From the NCBI GenBank assembly GCA_032716605.1, contig CM064505.1, positions 45,760,097-45,824,096 on the forward strand: 64,000 nt of DNA. Reading direction: 5' to 3'. Below are positions 34,094 to 46,250 of the stretch, in pieces; position 1 is the stretch's first letter, and every line of letters starts with the position of its first letter. This DNA comes from Paralithodes platypus (lineage: Eukaryota > Arthropoda > Malacostraca > Decapoda > Lithodidae). The position numbers were made by a program, and so were the translations under genes. Below the pieces are notes generated by a model. It saw only the letters and a program-made list of their open reading frames with translations, was not told the DNA's origin and ran no database searches.

Positions 34094-34096
<3 letters not shown>

Positions 34097-34232
34097 GACT
34101 AAGTTTAAACCCAGCCGGGACAAGGTAGAGAAAACCAGACAACCAAAAGTGGTATTGGATATTGTTATGGTTGAGGTAAAAGGAAACCCCCGACTCTCCT
34201 TTGTCAGGAATGTACAGGACGGTATAGTTCTC

Positions 34233-34395
34233 AGCCTATACTATGATTACATAACTTCGAATCTTTGAACCATTAATACCAAGTTCTGAAGCACCTGGGC
34301 TATAATAAAGTATTGTATTGTCTCGTTTGCGTTCGATACTAATTCAAATGGGTGCGTCGTTACTTATGCTTGTAATTGTACTGCATGTGTGAGGG
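34233..34395 (+). repeat. Interspersed repeat (CCAAGTTCTGAAGCA family)
   Basis: CAAGTTCTGAAGCACCTGGG, CTGTAATA-like block and TCGTTACTTATGCTTGTAAT; partner copy at 54535-54700. Confidence 0.65.
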
Positions 34396-34690
34396 AGTGA
34401 ATCTGGTCAAGTCTATGTAGCCATCTCTTCTTTCCCCACTTATAATTCAATCAAGCAACCCTATGTCTAGTAAAATATACGCTTACGTAAAATACACGAA
34501 GCCACTTGTTCCTTGCACGGTTGTTTACTTTCATCCCCCCTGGCAACTTGTCACTATAAAACTAAGTGATGGGGACTCCACCGACACTTAACTACACCCA
34601 AGTGCTCAAGGGAGATGGAGTACCGAGTAAGTTGTTGTTCAATTAATGTAGTAGCAGGTTTTTGTGTACACCACCATTTTCTGTACTTAA

Positions 34691-34995
34691 GGGGAGGTAG
34701 ACCGTTTTTCTGGACCCCCTTCTCCCTAATGTTTACCCCCACTAGTTTTGAGATTTATAAGACGTTCGGCCCATTAGTTTGGCGATTTTAACACCTTTCG
34801 CCCCATTTCGTTGTCAATTTTAAGACCTTTCGTGCCATTTAGGTGTCGATTATTTCCTGGCGAGGGATAGCGAGCCTGCAATTTTAAGAGGAACTGACCT
34901 TCGGCCGGCACATTTTTCTACCGAAAAATGTACAAATTTATCTTGAAAGGGGGTCTAGGGGGTATTAATAGACCAAACAAACGGTCAGTCTCCCC
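34691..34995 (-). mobile_element. TTAA-G element, 305 bp
   Basis: TTAA at 34687-34690 and 34996-34999. Minus-strand order: GACTGACCGTTTGTTTGG start, GGCTCGCTATCCCTCGCCAG core, GGGGGTCCAGAAAAACGGTC end. Confidence 0.9.
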
Positions 34996-35112
34996 TTAAT
35001 ACATGCACACACACTGTCCTAATATATTTCAAGTAAGAGGCACACGAAGGGTTTTAGCGACAATTTCCAGAGGGCAACTTATTTTCTGGCAATCATTCTT
35101 TTGGAAATATTT

Positions 35113-35495
35113 CACATTGGTATTGGTATGCGTGGTTGACTTCACATTGGTATTGGTATGCGTGGTTGACTTCTTACATTGGTATTGGTATGCGTGGTTG
35201 ACTTCTTACATTGGTATTGGTATGCGTGGTTGACTTCTTACATTGGTATTGGTATGAGTGGTTGACTTCTTACATTGGTATTGGTATGCGTGGTTGACTT
35301 CTTACATTGGTATTGGTATGCGTGGTTGACTTCTTACATTGGTATTGGTATGCGTGGTTGACTTCTTACATTGGTATTGGTATGCGTGGTTGACTTCTTA
35401 CATTGGTATTGGTATGCGTGGTTGACTTCTTACATTGGTATTGGTATGCGTGGTTGACTTCTTACATTGGTATTGGTATGCGTGGTTGACTTCTT
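35113..35495. repeat. 32-bp minisatellite, 12 units
   Basis: Unit ATTGGTATTGGTATGCGTGG plus TTGACTTCTTAC; the first two junctions are 30 bp. Units are nearly identical (one GAG variant). Confidence 0.97.
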
Positions 35496-37582
35496 ACTAA
35501 GTTTTAATATAAAATTTGCCAGCCCAGACCTCTTCGACAAAAGTTGCTGCAAGAAACACGAGAGCTCGGGTTCGAATTCTGGCCTAATCATAGACGATTA
35601 TTTGATACAATCTCTTCCACAATTGGGTTCCACGGCAAAAACCCAACGGACAAAACCTCGAAGGACATAACCCAAGTGGACAAAAGTCACAAAACCCCCG
35701 TCACCTAACCTAACTAAAGTTTTATAGCTTGTGGAATGTGATAAATATAATTAAATGTGTGTTTGTAACCATAGAAATAGGCTATCATATTATATATTGT
35801 GCATGTGGGTGGGGTTTAATTCACTTTTGATATAATACTTTGCGTTTTTGTCTACTTGTGGTTTAGTCTGGACACCATATTTCTATAACGGACAATGTAA
35901 ACAATCCTCCAGTGTTCAAGGAAAAAACAAAACTGCTCTCTCTCCCCCCCCCCTTTCTCTCTCTCTCTCTCTCACACACACACATTTCCAGACTACCAAT
36001 TAACCTGACCCTCCACCCTTCTCAAATATTTTGCATCCCATTATACACCTTTCTTTTCACCACGGATTTTCCTTCTTTCTTCATTATCATGGTAATTCCC
36101 TCTGTTCTCTGTTCTCTCTCTCTCTCTCACACACACTCTCTCAGCGGATTGGACTGCACAAAATCACACACAATTACGACCCTAAGACAATAACCAAAAC
36201 AATATAAACGATTATAAAATATGACAATATATAGGAAGATAACGAAGAGGGTAATATTGATCCGAAAATTGGACTTTACCGCACCCAAAACAGTATATTT
36301 CCATTTTGTCTCTAGAATTACATTTCACTAGGTAATTTCCGAGGCACACCTACGCTTTCTCCTCTTACTAATTAAACCCCACCAGGAAACACTATGCACC
36401 TTTTCACTGTTTCACTTTGCATGTTAGGTAAAGTGAGTTCCGTATTTTGCTTAAGTGATTACAAATTTCTCGACAAATATTTTGCTTGGTTTCAAGAGTT
36501 TTCCCCATCACCCCCATCATTAATTTCTCTCCCTCGTAATTAGCATTTTTTTTTTTTGAAAACCTCCAATTTTCTCATTCCTCTCCATGTTCTACTCTTT
36601 TCATTCTCTCTCTCTCCACAAACATGTCTCACTTAAGTAAAGCCACAATTCTCCCTCTGCTTCTCACTCGTTTTTCTCCTTTCTTTTAAGCTTAGAGGGC
36701 CGTGAAGACCATAAGACTCTATAAGCCCCGCCATAGATCGCTTCCTTATTTACAGTCCTCCTTTCTCTCTCTCCCCCCCCCCCCAAAAAAAAAAAAAAAA
36801 AAAAAACAGCACCCTTACTTCCCCTTTGTCTCCGTCTCCTGTCTCCCACTTTATTTACACTCTCCAACTCCTTCCTTTACTTGAGCTGTTCGTGGTGAAG
36901 AGGAAACCAGAATCATATGAACAGTTCTAGCAGCAATATTCCCCCGGGTGGCTGAATCTAAGCCATAAATAAATTGTAAACATGAGGAGTAAGTAGAATA
37001 GAACATGACGGCATTTTCAGTTGTAAATTATTATGACGGCAAAACGTCGAAAATAAAAATAAATAAAGTAAAATCAAATATGGAAAGACTCGGTGTTTTA
37101 TGGTTTGAACACCCTCATAGTGATAGACAAAAACAAACTATAAGGAGAATAGAAAATATACACATGATATATAATAACTAAAAATGCTGTCATGTTCAAC
37201 TCTACTTGCATATATACCGGTATATATATAAGGACAAACAGGTGTAACAAGAGGCACCAAGAAGGCATAAACAGTGTACCGTTGTCTAACTTGTTGTAGT
37301 GTGGCTTATAGTTTGTGTATCTTCGGTGTGTCTTGTGTATCTATCTCCCTCAAACACCCACACTCGCGTCATCTATCACCAACAGATATTATCTCAGAGT
37401 TCGAACAAATAGCACGAGAGTTGATAACAATTATAACGTTTTTGAAAATCTGAAATGGACCCCCTAAACTAAATTCCATTAGATTTCCTCCCTGCTTTGA
37501 TTGCAGTATTTGGATACATGGGCCTCTAACCCAGCAATAATTGTTCAGCAGTTATCTAGACTCTCTCTCTCTTTCATATATA

Positions 37583-37584
<2 letters not shown>
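35496..37584. other. Unclassified sequence with small CT/CA and homopolymer runs
   Basis: Includes CT runs at 35955-35975 and 36113-36130, and C12A22 at 36774-36806. No gene recognised. Confidence 0.45.

Positions 37585-37662
<78 letters not shown>
37585..37662. repeat. Compound (TA)n-(GA)n microsatellite
   Basis: About 57 bp TA followed by about 20 bp GA. Confidence 0.97.
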
Positions 37663-37855
37663 TAGAAAGGGTGCCTAATCTAATACCCCTCCACCTGCCA
37701 AGCCATATATAAGAAGGAAGGAGGCTGACTGGATTACCACAAGCCTGTCAATAGTGCTAAGGTGTAGTGCTAAGACTCACCGCTAGGGGGGAATGTTGAT
37801 AGAAAGGTGTGATGTATTTGAACAGGTGTGATGGTGGAAGTACTAATAACCTTAA

Positions 37856-38224
37856 GGGGGTCGTGGCCGGCTTTTTGGGCTATTAATTAATTTATTAATT
37901 TATTTTTTAGTTTCCTCGCTAGACCTCCATCAAGCTTTAAAAAAAAACACCCCCAAGACCCCCCTTCAAGATGAATTTGTAAATTTTTCGATAGAAAAAT
38001 ATCCCGGCCAAAGGCCGCTTCCTCTTTAAATTACAGGCTCGCTATCGCTCGCCAGGAAAAAAATCGACACCTAAATGGCACGAAACGTCTTGAAATTCAC
38101 AACGAAATGGGGCAAAAGGTATTAAAATCGCCAAAACAATGGAAGGAACGTCTTAAAATCTTCAAACTAATATGCTAAACACGAGGGAGGAGGTCCATAA
38201 AAAGCGAGTAGTAGTACCACCCCC
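37856..38224 (+). mobile_element. TTAA-G element, 369 bp
   Basis: TTAA at 37852-37855 and 38225-38228. Left GGGGGTCGTGGCCGGC; core GGCTCGCTATCGCTCGCCAG; subfamily with TATTAATTTATT insert like 27384-27744. Confidence 0.9.
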
Positions 38225-38249
38225 TTAACTGTGTACTACTCTGTCGCCT

Positions 38250-38345
38250 ACTATACCCTGTTCATTATAGGTAGGCCAGAAAGCAGGACTCCCAACCTCT
38301 GGAACTCAAAAGGGGCTAGAGCAAATGGGATGCACATTTCCACGT
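38250..38345. mobile_element. PAL3 MITE, left half
   Basis: TACCCTGTTCATTATAGGTA, GGGCTAGAGCAAATGGG; right half missing. Confidence 0.6.
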
Positions 38346-38404
38346 GAATATTACTCTTGTAGTTGTTTCGTTAGCCTGTAAAGGTTAGTAGTTAAGATGT
38401 ATGT

Positions 38405-38895
38405 CTCGTTGGTGGTGTAATGGTTTAGATGCTTATGTTCTGGGTGTGGTGTCCCGAATTCGAATCCCGGGAGGACCATGTGCTTTCATCAAATTATTCA
38501 AGTACATTGGGGTTTGTAATGGAGGATTAATGTTAAGGGGAGGTTTTTAGTGTGTTTCCTAGACTTCCATCAAGCTTGAAATTACACCCCCTTGACCCCC
38601 TTTCAAGATAAATGTGTACATTTTTCGGTAGAAAAATGTCCCGGCCGAAGGCCGATTCCTCTTAAATTGCAGGCTCGCTATCGCTCGCCAGGAAAATATT
38701 GACACCTAAATGGGACGAAAAGTCTTAAGTGACATAAATAGGGTGAAAGGTCTTAAAATTGCCAAACTAATGGGGCGAACGTCTTAAAATCTCAAAAGCA
38801 ATGGGGCTAAACATAAAGGTGAAGGGGGTAAAGAAAAACGTCCCTCAAGTGGATATCTCCCCTTAAGAACGGGGTGTTTCTTAATTACTCGTAAT
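38405..38895 (+). mobile_element. tRNA-derived SINE split by a TTAA-G element
   Basis: GTGTAATGGTTTAGATGC, TCGAATCCCGGGAGGACC, body to GGAGGATTAATG, then the inserted element, then GAACGGGGTGTTTC. The uninterrupted copy is at 62411-62545 (minus). Confidence 0.9.
38537..38862 (+). mobile_element. TTAA-G element, 326 bp, with in-window empty site
   Basis: TTAA at 38533-38536 and 38863-38866. Left GGGGAGGTTTTTAG, right GGATATCTCCCC. Removing it and one TTAA restores the SINE sequence seen at 62421-62440 (ATGTTAAGAACGGGG). Confidence 0.95.
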
Positions 38896-39097
38896 GAATG
38901 GACTATACATTTGACTTAACCTCCTGTACTTTGTCCTTGGCCACTCTTCATAAGAAATTGGTTAGTCCGCTAGATACAAGCATATTATCTGGAGTCCTTT
39001 GGTGAGTTCAGCGGCACACAATCGTTATTGTTATTCTACAACCCAGTTATTATAGTCGTCCGTTGGCTATATTCCATCAACTCCCCAACATCAACTC

Positions 39098-39098
<1 letters not shown>

Positions 39099-39162
<64 letters not shown>
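39099..39162. repeat. (CA)n microsatellite
   Basis: About 64 bp, directly upstream of a SINE head. Confidence 0.98.
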
Positions 39163-39163
<1 letters not shown>

Positions 39164-39164
<1 letters not shown>

Positions 39165-39480
39165 CCCGTAGCCTAGTAGGTAGAGCTCTCGTCTCACACA
39201 CGAGGGGTCGGGGGTTCAATCCCCGGCCGGGCGGAGACAAATTGGGCTTGTCTCCTTTCATGTGTTAGCCTCAGTTCACCTAGCTGTAAATAGGTACCTG
39301 GAATAAGTGGACGACGTTGTGACGTCCCATCTGGGGTTGGCAAAAATGGTACAAGGCGAGATGGGTATCATATGGTTCACCTAAGCTGATGGGTACCTAA
39401 GCCTTCGGGCGAGACGGTACCGTCTATAGTGAGAATGGTACCATACAGATCCACCCTAAGCCTTCGTTTCCGATGTCGCC
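39164..39480 (+). mobile_element. tRNA-Val-like SINE
   Basis: 39164-39234 folds as a tRNA: anticodon stem CTCGT/ACGAG with loop CTCACAC (anticodon CAC), T arm CGGGG-GTTCAAT-CCCCG, acceptor GCCCG/CGGGC with two mismatched inner pairs. It is followed by a non-tRNA body (CACCTAGCTGTAAATAGGTA, CCTAAGCCTTCGGGCGAG). The mismatches and fused body argue for a SINE rather than a tRNA gene. Confidence 0.75.
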
Positions 39481-39600
39481 AATTGGCTAAAAATACAGAC
39501 TACACACACATCCACAGCCATTCCAACGATACATATAACACCTACACATATAGGAGGCGGGAAATAACGAGCATGCTCACTCCCGCAATACAACTAGAGT

Positions 39601-39705
<105 letters not shown>

Positions 39706-39889
39706 ACCACACACCTACAGTATGCTGAACGTCATAAAAGTAGCTACGAGAAAACATACAAAGTTATCAAGAGTACCAGTAAGAATGGATTTGAGTGTTT
39801 CTTAAGTAGGTGTAATAGAAGATAAAACAAGGAAGGAGAATTCTGCAGGGGATAATAGCAAACTCAACAAACTGTATTTATTTTAGCGC

Positions 39890-39950
39890 CGTACCCTCAC
39901 AGTGTCGTACCCTCGCAGTGTCGTACCCTCACAGTGTCGTAAACCTGGAA
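39890..39950. repeat. 19-bp tandem repeat, three units
   Basis: CGTACCCTCACAGTGT repeated with one A/G change. Confidence 0.85.
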
Positions 39951-40512
39951 GAATGTAAACAAAACAAAACCCGCCAGAAATGCAGATCGTCCATTGAACT
40001 CCCTCTCAAGAATTCCCGTCCATACTAATGAACCAAAGTTCCAGGCATTTTATTATCTTGGACTAATGAGACAATTCCGCCATATACTTCTACAATGCTC
40101 AAGTGACATGGCTTTAGGTATTCCAGAAATAATAATTGCAGTCATATGAAATATTTTTCGGCATTGTATTCCTGTAATTCTATTCTGGCAGTTCTGAAAT
40201 ATGTATAAATAAATAAATAAATATATATATATATATTATATATACTTGAGACTCCTTTAGAATACTCTTGAAATAACAGGCCAATTATTCTGCCACACAC
40301 TTTTATAACCCTTCAACTTCACGTGAAAAACCAACAGCGTATCGATGGCCTCAGGGGGTAGTCGGATTATGGATTCTGCCTGCGAAAAACTACCCGAATG
40401 TCTTGTAAGTGATTCGCCGACACTTGAGACCCTTTTAGGATACAGTGATCTGAAATGTGTTCACCCTAGCACCATTAATGGGACTTCGCAGCACGGAAGT
40501 TGGTGTCTAGTG

Positions 40513-40725
40513 TTATCCCCTTCCGTACCGGCGACTTCTTTTTCCTTTTATTCTAGCTATATTTAGACGATTTTGTGGAGCTTAAGAAGGATCTGTGGTA
40601 GTAAAAAAGGTTAATAAAGATAGTTCGAAGCCTGTTAATTGCTGGAGGCCCTTTTGAAACTGAATGTAATTCTCTAATTGTAGACAGAATAAAGTTAAAA
40701 GACGTCGCAGGTACAGAAGTGGTTT
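40513..40725. mobile_element. TTAA-C MITE (piggyBac-like), mutated TTAA
   Basis: Left CCCCTTCCGTACCGGCGACT, right GACGTCGCAGGTACAGAAGT; body AGACGATTTTGTGGAGCTTA. Confidence 0.8.
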
Positions 40726-40778
40726 AAGAACTTAAACTTGGCTTCTAGCGTTCCAATTGTCAATAATGTCTTTATTAA

Positions 40779-40976
40779 CCTTTGAGGATTACGACTCATT
40801 TTAGCAGTTTATTATGGCTATCATTAGACAATTTTATTCAGCTTAGAAATAATATGTGGGAGTCATAATGGAGTTAGTTTTCACCCCTTAGATAGCTAGA
40901 GGTCCTTCCTAAAATTCATAACATCGTCTAATGATAGCCAAGATAATTTGCCAAATGCGTCATCATTTTCAAGGGG
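40779..40976. mobile_element. TTAA-C MITE (piggyBac-like)
   Basis: TTAA at 40775-40778 and 40977-40980. Left CCTTTGAGGATTACGACTCA, right GCGTCATCATTTTCAAGGGG. Lies 50 bp from the copy at 40513-40725. Confidence 0.8.
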
Positions 40977-41599
40977 TTAATAATTGGATTACTCGTACTG
41001 GCATATGAAGAGTTCCATTATATTAGTGTCTGGTAATAATCAAAAGGTGCAAAGTGTCCCCAGTTGTACAGCATCTATTACCGAAGGGCCCCCAAACTTC
41101 CCCCCAACATCAACATCAATAAAAACAACACCTCCCCCTCGGCTGTGTAGTCGTAAATCGAAAACCCCGGGCGCGTCGGCAGCTGTGTGGAGTTAAGAGG
41201 CTCGCTTGACAACTCTTCGCTAATTGGCACCTGGACGCCAAGACTTACTACCAACACCACCTCAGTAAAACATGCAAATTATCCGGCCCAGTGTAAGAAG
41301 GCCAAGGGACTGGAGTTCTGGAAAAGGGGCTCCACTTCAGACACTATTCTTGACTTACAGTGAGCTGCCTTTTCCTTTCTTTTGTTTTTCATTTTGGCAT
41401 AACAAATATATTTGACATTGTAGACCTCGGCTGGGCCAAGTATTAAGTAATCTGCAATAATGGCATGTATACAGTATATATATGCTATGAGTGAGAAGGC
41501 AAAAACGATTTCGGCCATCCTTTCCAATTCGTCTAGGGTTCTTTATATTCTGCCCTAGTTGCCAGCAGACAGTGTACAGGTACCGGTATTTAGCCCGGG

Positions 41600-43106
41600 C
41601 CGGAGCTGTGGGAGTCAAAGGGTTAAAGAACGCTCCGGTATAGTCTTATGCAAATCAGGTTATCTCTGCTCGTCAGGTGCACAGTACGTAGTCTACAGTC
41701 GGTTCCAGGAGTCCTTATACATGCAAAGTACTTCCAGGATTCAGTATACATGCACAGTACATAGTCTACAGTCGGTTCCAGGAGTCCTCATACATGCACT
41801 GTACATAATCTACAGTCGGTTCCAGGAGTCCTTATACATGCACAGTACATAGTCTACAGTCGGTTCCAGGAGTCCTCATACATGCACTGTACATAATCTA
41901 CAGTCGGTTCCAGGAGTCCTTATACATGCACAGTACATAGTCTACAGTCGGTTCCAGGAGTCCTTATACATGCACAGTACATAGTCTACAGTCGGTTCCA
42001 GGAGTCCTTATACATGCACAGTACATAGTCTACAGTCGGTTCCAGGAGTCCTTATACATGCACAGTACATAGTCTACAGTCGGTTCCAGGAGTCCTCATA
42101 CATGCACAGTACATAATCTACAGTCGGTTCCAGGAGTCCTTATACATGCACAGTACATAGTCTACAGTCGGTTCCAGGAGTCCTTATACATGCACAGTAC
42201 ATAGTCTACAGTCGGTTCCAGGAGTCCTTATACATGCACAGTACATAGTCTACAGTCGGTTCCAGGAGTCCTTATACATGCACAGTACATAGTCTACAGT
42301 CGGTTCCAGGAGTCCTTATACATGCACAGTACATAGTCTACAGTCGGTTCCAGGAGTCCTCATACATGCACAGTACATAATCTACAGTCGGTTCCAGGAG
42401 TCCTTATACATGCACAGTACATAGTCTACAGTCGGTTCCAGGAGTCCTTATACATGCACAGTACATAGTCTACAGTCGGTTCCAGGAGTCCTTATACATG
42501 CACAGTACATAGTCTACAGTCGGTTCCAGGAGTCCTTATACATGCACAGTACATAGTCTACAGTCGGTTCCAGGAGTCCTTATACATGCACAGTACATAG
42601 TCTACAGTCGGTTCCAGGAGTCCTCATACATGCACAGTACATAATCTACAGTCGGTTCCAGGAGTCCTTATACATGCACAGTACATAGTCTACAGTCGGT
42701 TCCAGGAGTCCTTATACATGCACAGTACATAGTCTACAGTCGGTTCCAGGAGTCCTTATACATGCACAGTACATAGTCTACAGTCGGTTCCAGGAGTCTT
42801 ATACATGCACAGTACATAGTCTACAGGAGTTCTTATACATGCACAGTACATAGTCTACAGTCGGTTCCAGGAGTCTTATACATGCACAGTACATAGTCTA
42901 CAGTCGGTTCCAGGAATCTTTATACATGCACAGTACATAGTCTACAGTCGGTTCCAGGAGTCCTTATACATGCACAGTACGTAATCAAAGGGCAACGCAT
43001 TATCTCAATTAACCCTTCGATTCCCACAAATCTTACCTGAGCTTACAAAAATCGTCTACTGATAGCCACAATAAACTTTAAAAGGCGTCCTCGCCTACTG
43101 AAAGGG
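41600..43106. mobile_element. TTAA-C MITE interior disrupted by the 44-bp array
   Basis: GGGAGTCAAAGGGTTAAAG at the left matches mid-element sequence. At 43000-43106, ATTATCTCAATTAACCC then GATAGCCACAATAAAC and ACTGAAAGGG before TTAA (43107-43110) form the right half. The array lies between. Confidence 0.6.
41676..42994. repeat. 44-bp minisatellite, about 29 units, with higher-order structure
   Basis: Unit GTCTACAGTCGGTTCCAGGA + GTCCTTATACATGCA + CAGTACATA. A variant unit carrying CTCATAC and ACATAATC starts at 41783, 41871, 42091, 42355 and 42619; the last intervals are exactly 264 bp (6 units). Units at both ends (41705-41770, 42795-42920) are irregular. Confidence 0.97.
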
Positions 43107-43117
43107 TTAATCTTACT

Positions 43118-43275
43118 CTGGGTGTAGATATGATACTCTATTCATTATATTTAGGCCAGAATTTTATACCACTAACCTCTATATCTAAAAAAGGACTGGA
43201 GTAATCAAGTCAATATTGATACCATTTGGGAAGAATTAGCCAGGGAATAGGTGTAGCAATTTACAGCTCATTTGC
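43118..43275. mobile_element. PAL3 MITE copy, partial
   Basis: TTCATTATATTTAGGCCAGA and AATTAGCCAGGGAATAGGTG. Confidence 0.6.
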
Positions 43276-43571
43276 TCTTGCCCTGCTACATCTCTGTTTC
43301 ACATTAACACTATCTAGTCCGATGTCTTGTGGGTTATTATGGTACAAATTGATGGGGCCAACTGTACATTGACTTGTCAGGAGGATGTTTAACCAGGAAA
43401 CAACAGAAGGTTCTACCCACAACACCACAAAGGAACAGTATACAGGGGAGCCGAGGTACAGGGTCACACACACCCGGCTCTCGACAAATAGACTCCATGT
43501 AAACAAAACGAGAACACCATTTTCATCTTTGAACTTGCTTTGGGGGAAAAACAAAATTGAAAATAAAAAAT

Positions 43572-43772
43572 AAATCTCCATCTCTCATATATTTTCATGT
43601 TCGTATCTCCCCACCTCCTTCTCCATCTCTCATCAATTTCTATATTCATTTCTCCTCACCTCCTTCTCCATCTCTCATCTATTTCTCTTTTCTCTTTTCC
43701 TGTCTTCCTTATCCATCTCTCACCTATTTCTTCGTTCATTTCTGCTGCCCTGCTTCTCCATCTCTCAACAAA
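43572..43772. repeat. 48-bp degenerate tandem repeat, 4-5 units
   Basis: Pyrimidine-rich unit TCTCCATCTCTCATCTATTT + CT + TTCATTTCTCC. Confidence 0.8.
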
Positions 43773-44209
43773 ACTGCCCCAAACTGGACACAAGAAGAGT
43801 AAAGGGGGGAGCCGTGGTAGAGGTCCACACTCGGGCTTTCTCTCCAGTGCCCAGGGTAAAGACCAGTGGCCCGTCCTAACCAAATAGACAAAACGGTGGA
43901 CCAAAACGTTAACAGCAACTCACTGTGATGAAAAAGAGAATTCCTGAGTGATCGAGTAAATGCATTTTTTCTATGCGTATGAAGGAGACAAAAGGCAAAT
44001 CTGCCTATAACAAGTATAATACATAAATGGTACACTAACAGGAGCCTTATATACCAAAACTCATATCCACAGATGAAAATACAACAACACACAACATTTT
44101 AAGATCACAAGCAAAAGACTAACTAAATATATATACCGGAAATTAATAATAATAATAATCAAGACTAACACAAACCAAAGAAAACCTACAAACTATGCAA
44201 ACTGTAAGA

Positions 44210-44214
<5 letters not shown>

Positions 44215-44253
<39 letters not shown>
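44215..44253. repeat. (CA)n microsatellite
   Basis: About 39 bp of CA. Confidence 0.97.
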
Positions 44254-44257
<4 letters not shown>

Positions 44258-44382
44258 TTACTCCAATGTAAAACAAGGTTATATGTATCCACCACAATGA
44301 GATGTCACCCACGCAGACACAACAAAGCTGGGAAGATTTAAACAAAACACCAAGTACACGGACTGCAGACAAAAGACTATAA

Positions 44383-44648
44383 AGAGCGGTCGCCAAACAT
44401 TTCCCCACAGGGAATTCCTGTATATTGCCCATAAGGTAATCCTATATATTTGATCTGCATTTCTATATATTTGATCTGCATCTGTATGTGGTAACCCAGG
44501 TTGGAATCCCGGTGGATCACATGCTTACTTTCATTAATTTATTTGGGAGGTGTTTGGTGTTGGAGTGAAATAAATAAATATTTATTCTTCAGCTCTTTCT
44601 TGTAAATACACAGGAATTCCCTATGGGGAAATGTTTCGCGACCGCTCT
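44383..44648. mobile_element. Inverted-repeat element with a SINE inside
   Basis: Left arm AGAGCGGTCGCCAAACATTT then CCCCACAGGGAATTCCTG; the reverse complement of the right arm reads AGAGCGGTCGCGAAACATTT then CCCCATAGGGAATTCCTG. Arms of about 44 bp enclose a tRNA-derived SINE (44478-44585). Confidence 0.85.
44478..44585 (+). mobile_element. tRNA-derived SINE, 5'-shortened
   Basis: B-box region AGGTTGGAATCCCGGTGGAT then CATTAATTTATTTGGGAGG; same family as 13526 and 38405. Confidence 0.7.
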
Positions 44649-44649
44649 G

Positions 44650-44785
44650 TATATACCCTATTCCAAATAGGTAGGCCATCAATCGTGAACCCTAACCTCT
44701 ACAACTCAGAATGGGCTAGAGCGAATGGACTGTAAATTACCATACCTATTCCCTGGCTCACCCATCCCAAATGGTAGGCATATTA
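44650..44785. mobile_element. PAL3 MITE, left half
   Basis: TACCCTATTCCAAATAGGTA, GGCTAGAGCGAATGGACTG, CCTATTCCCTGGCTCACCCA. Confidence 0.65.
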
Positions 44786-45300
44786 GGCAATTTGATCTGG
44801 TAAAATCTTGAGAATATTGTTCATTGGTATTGGTAAATAAATTGAAGGTAGGATATAAGTGGTGACATAAAAGTTATAAAAAGTATGTCTAGGAGCTGCC
44901 TGATCAAGAGTTACGGAAATAAGTCTACGGGAATAAGTTGCAGGAAAAAAAACTTCATGAAAATCCTCCTTTAGCTTGAAACAACAATAACAAAACAACA
45001 ACACAACAACAAAAACAAAGATGGTGTGAAGTAAATAGCCTATACGCTGAAGACAAAACACAACTGCACCACGACTCGCACAAGAAGACACAACAGGTAC
45101 TTCAGAAATGCAAACAGAAACACAGCTGAGTCAGAGCACACAGACGTAAAGAGACAGACAGAGATAGACAGACAGACACAACAACAACAAAGGCCTAGTA
45201 CATGAAAAGCAGACAGAAGATTACTAAACCACGCCTCGCAATGAAATACAAATAGTTAGTTTTATACATGCAAACAGACACAAAGCAGTCTGGCATACCC

Positions 45301-45546
<246 letters not shown>

Positions 45547-46054
45547 CTGGGGTGAGGCAAACAGAGGCCCACTACATGAACTACAAACAAAAGACTGCTA
45601 TGGGCACATCACGACTCGTAATCAAGACATAAGTGACTTCAATAATGCAAACAAAAACACACAAAAATACACAGATATACAGACATACCGACCACGCACA
45701 TACACACAAACACACACTTACGAACACATAAACCGGTAGACAAACACAAAGCTACTGCCCAGTCATAAAAAACACAAACAAATACAGGACCCATACAGTT
45801 AATAGAGGTCAACACAATAAGCACAAGCCTATGACAAAGACATGGTGGTATATACAACAAGAACAACAACGCACACACATTACCCACTTACTAAGCTACA
45901 AATTAGGACAACAATAAACAAACTAAACCGAAGAAAATACACAGAAGAAAGATGTGAAAAAATCCTCCACCTATGCCGGAAACGACCCACATACTGAATC
46001 TGAAGAAACGCCCGCGAAGTAAACAAACCAAATCTAGAAAAATATAAATGTAAA

Positions 46055-46250
46055 ACACACACACACACACATACACACTCCAACACTATCAACCCACAGA
46101 CACAAACACACAAATAAATGAGACACACATACACACAAACTCCCCTTCCCCCTTACACACACATTATCAACTCATATACACACACACTCATCCAATATCA
46201 ACCCACAAACACACACACACACACACACACCCACACACACACACACACAC
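46055..46250. repeat. Interrupted (CA)n-rich tract
   Basis: CA blocks at 46056-46072 and 46208-46252 with CA-rich spacer. Confidence 0.9.

Noticed and set aside
39164..39234. tRNA-Val (CAC) gene
   Set aside because: The cloverleaf is nearly complete, but two acceptor pairs fail and a SINE body follows directly, so it is called a SINE head.
40345..40566. 73-codon frame starting MASGGSRIMDSACEK
   Set aside because: Its 3' third runs into a TTAA-C MITE and there is no homology I recognise.
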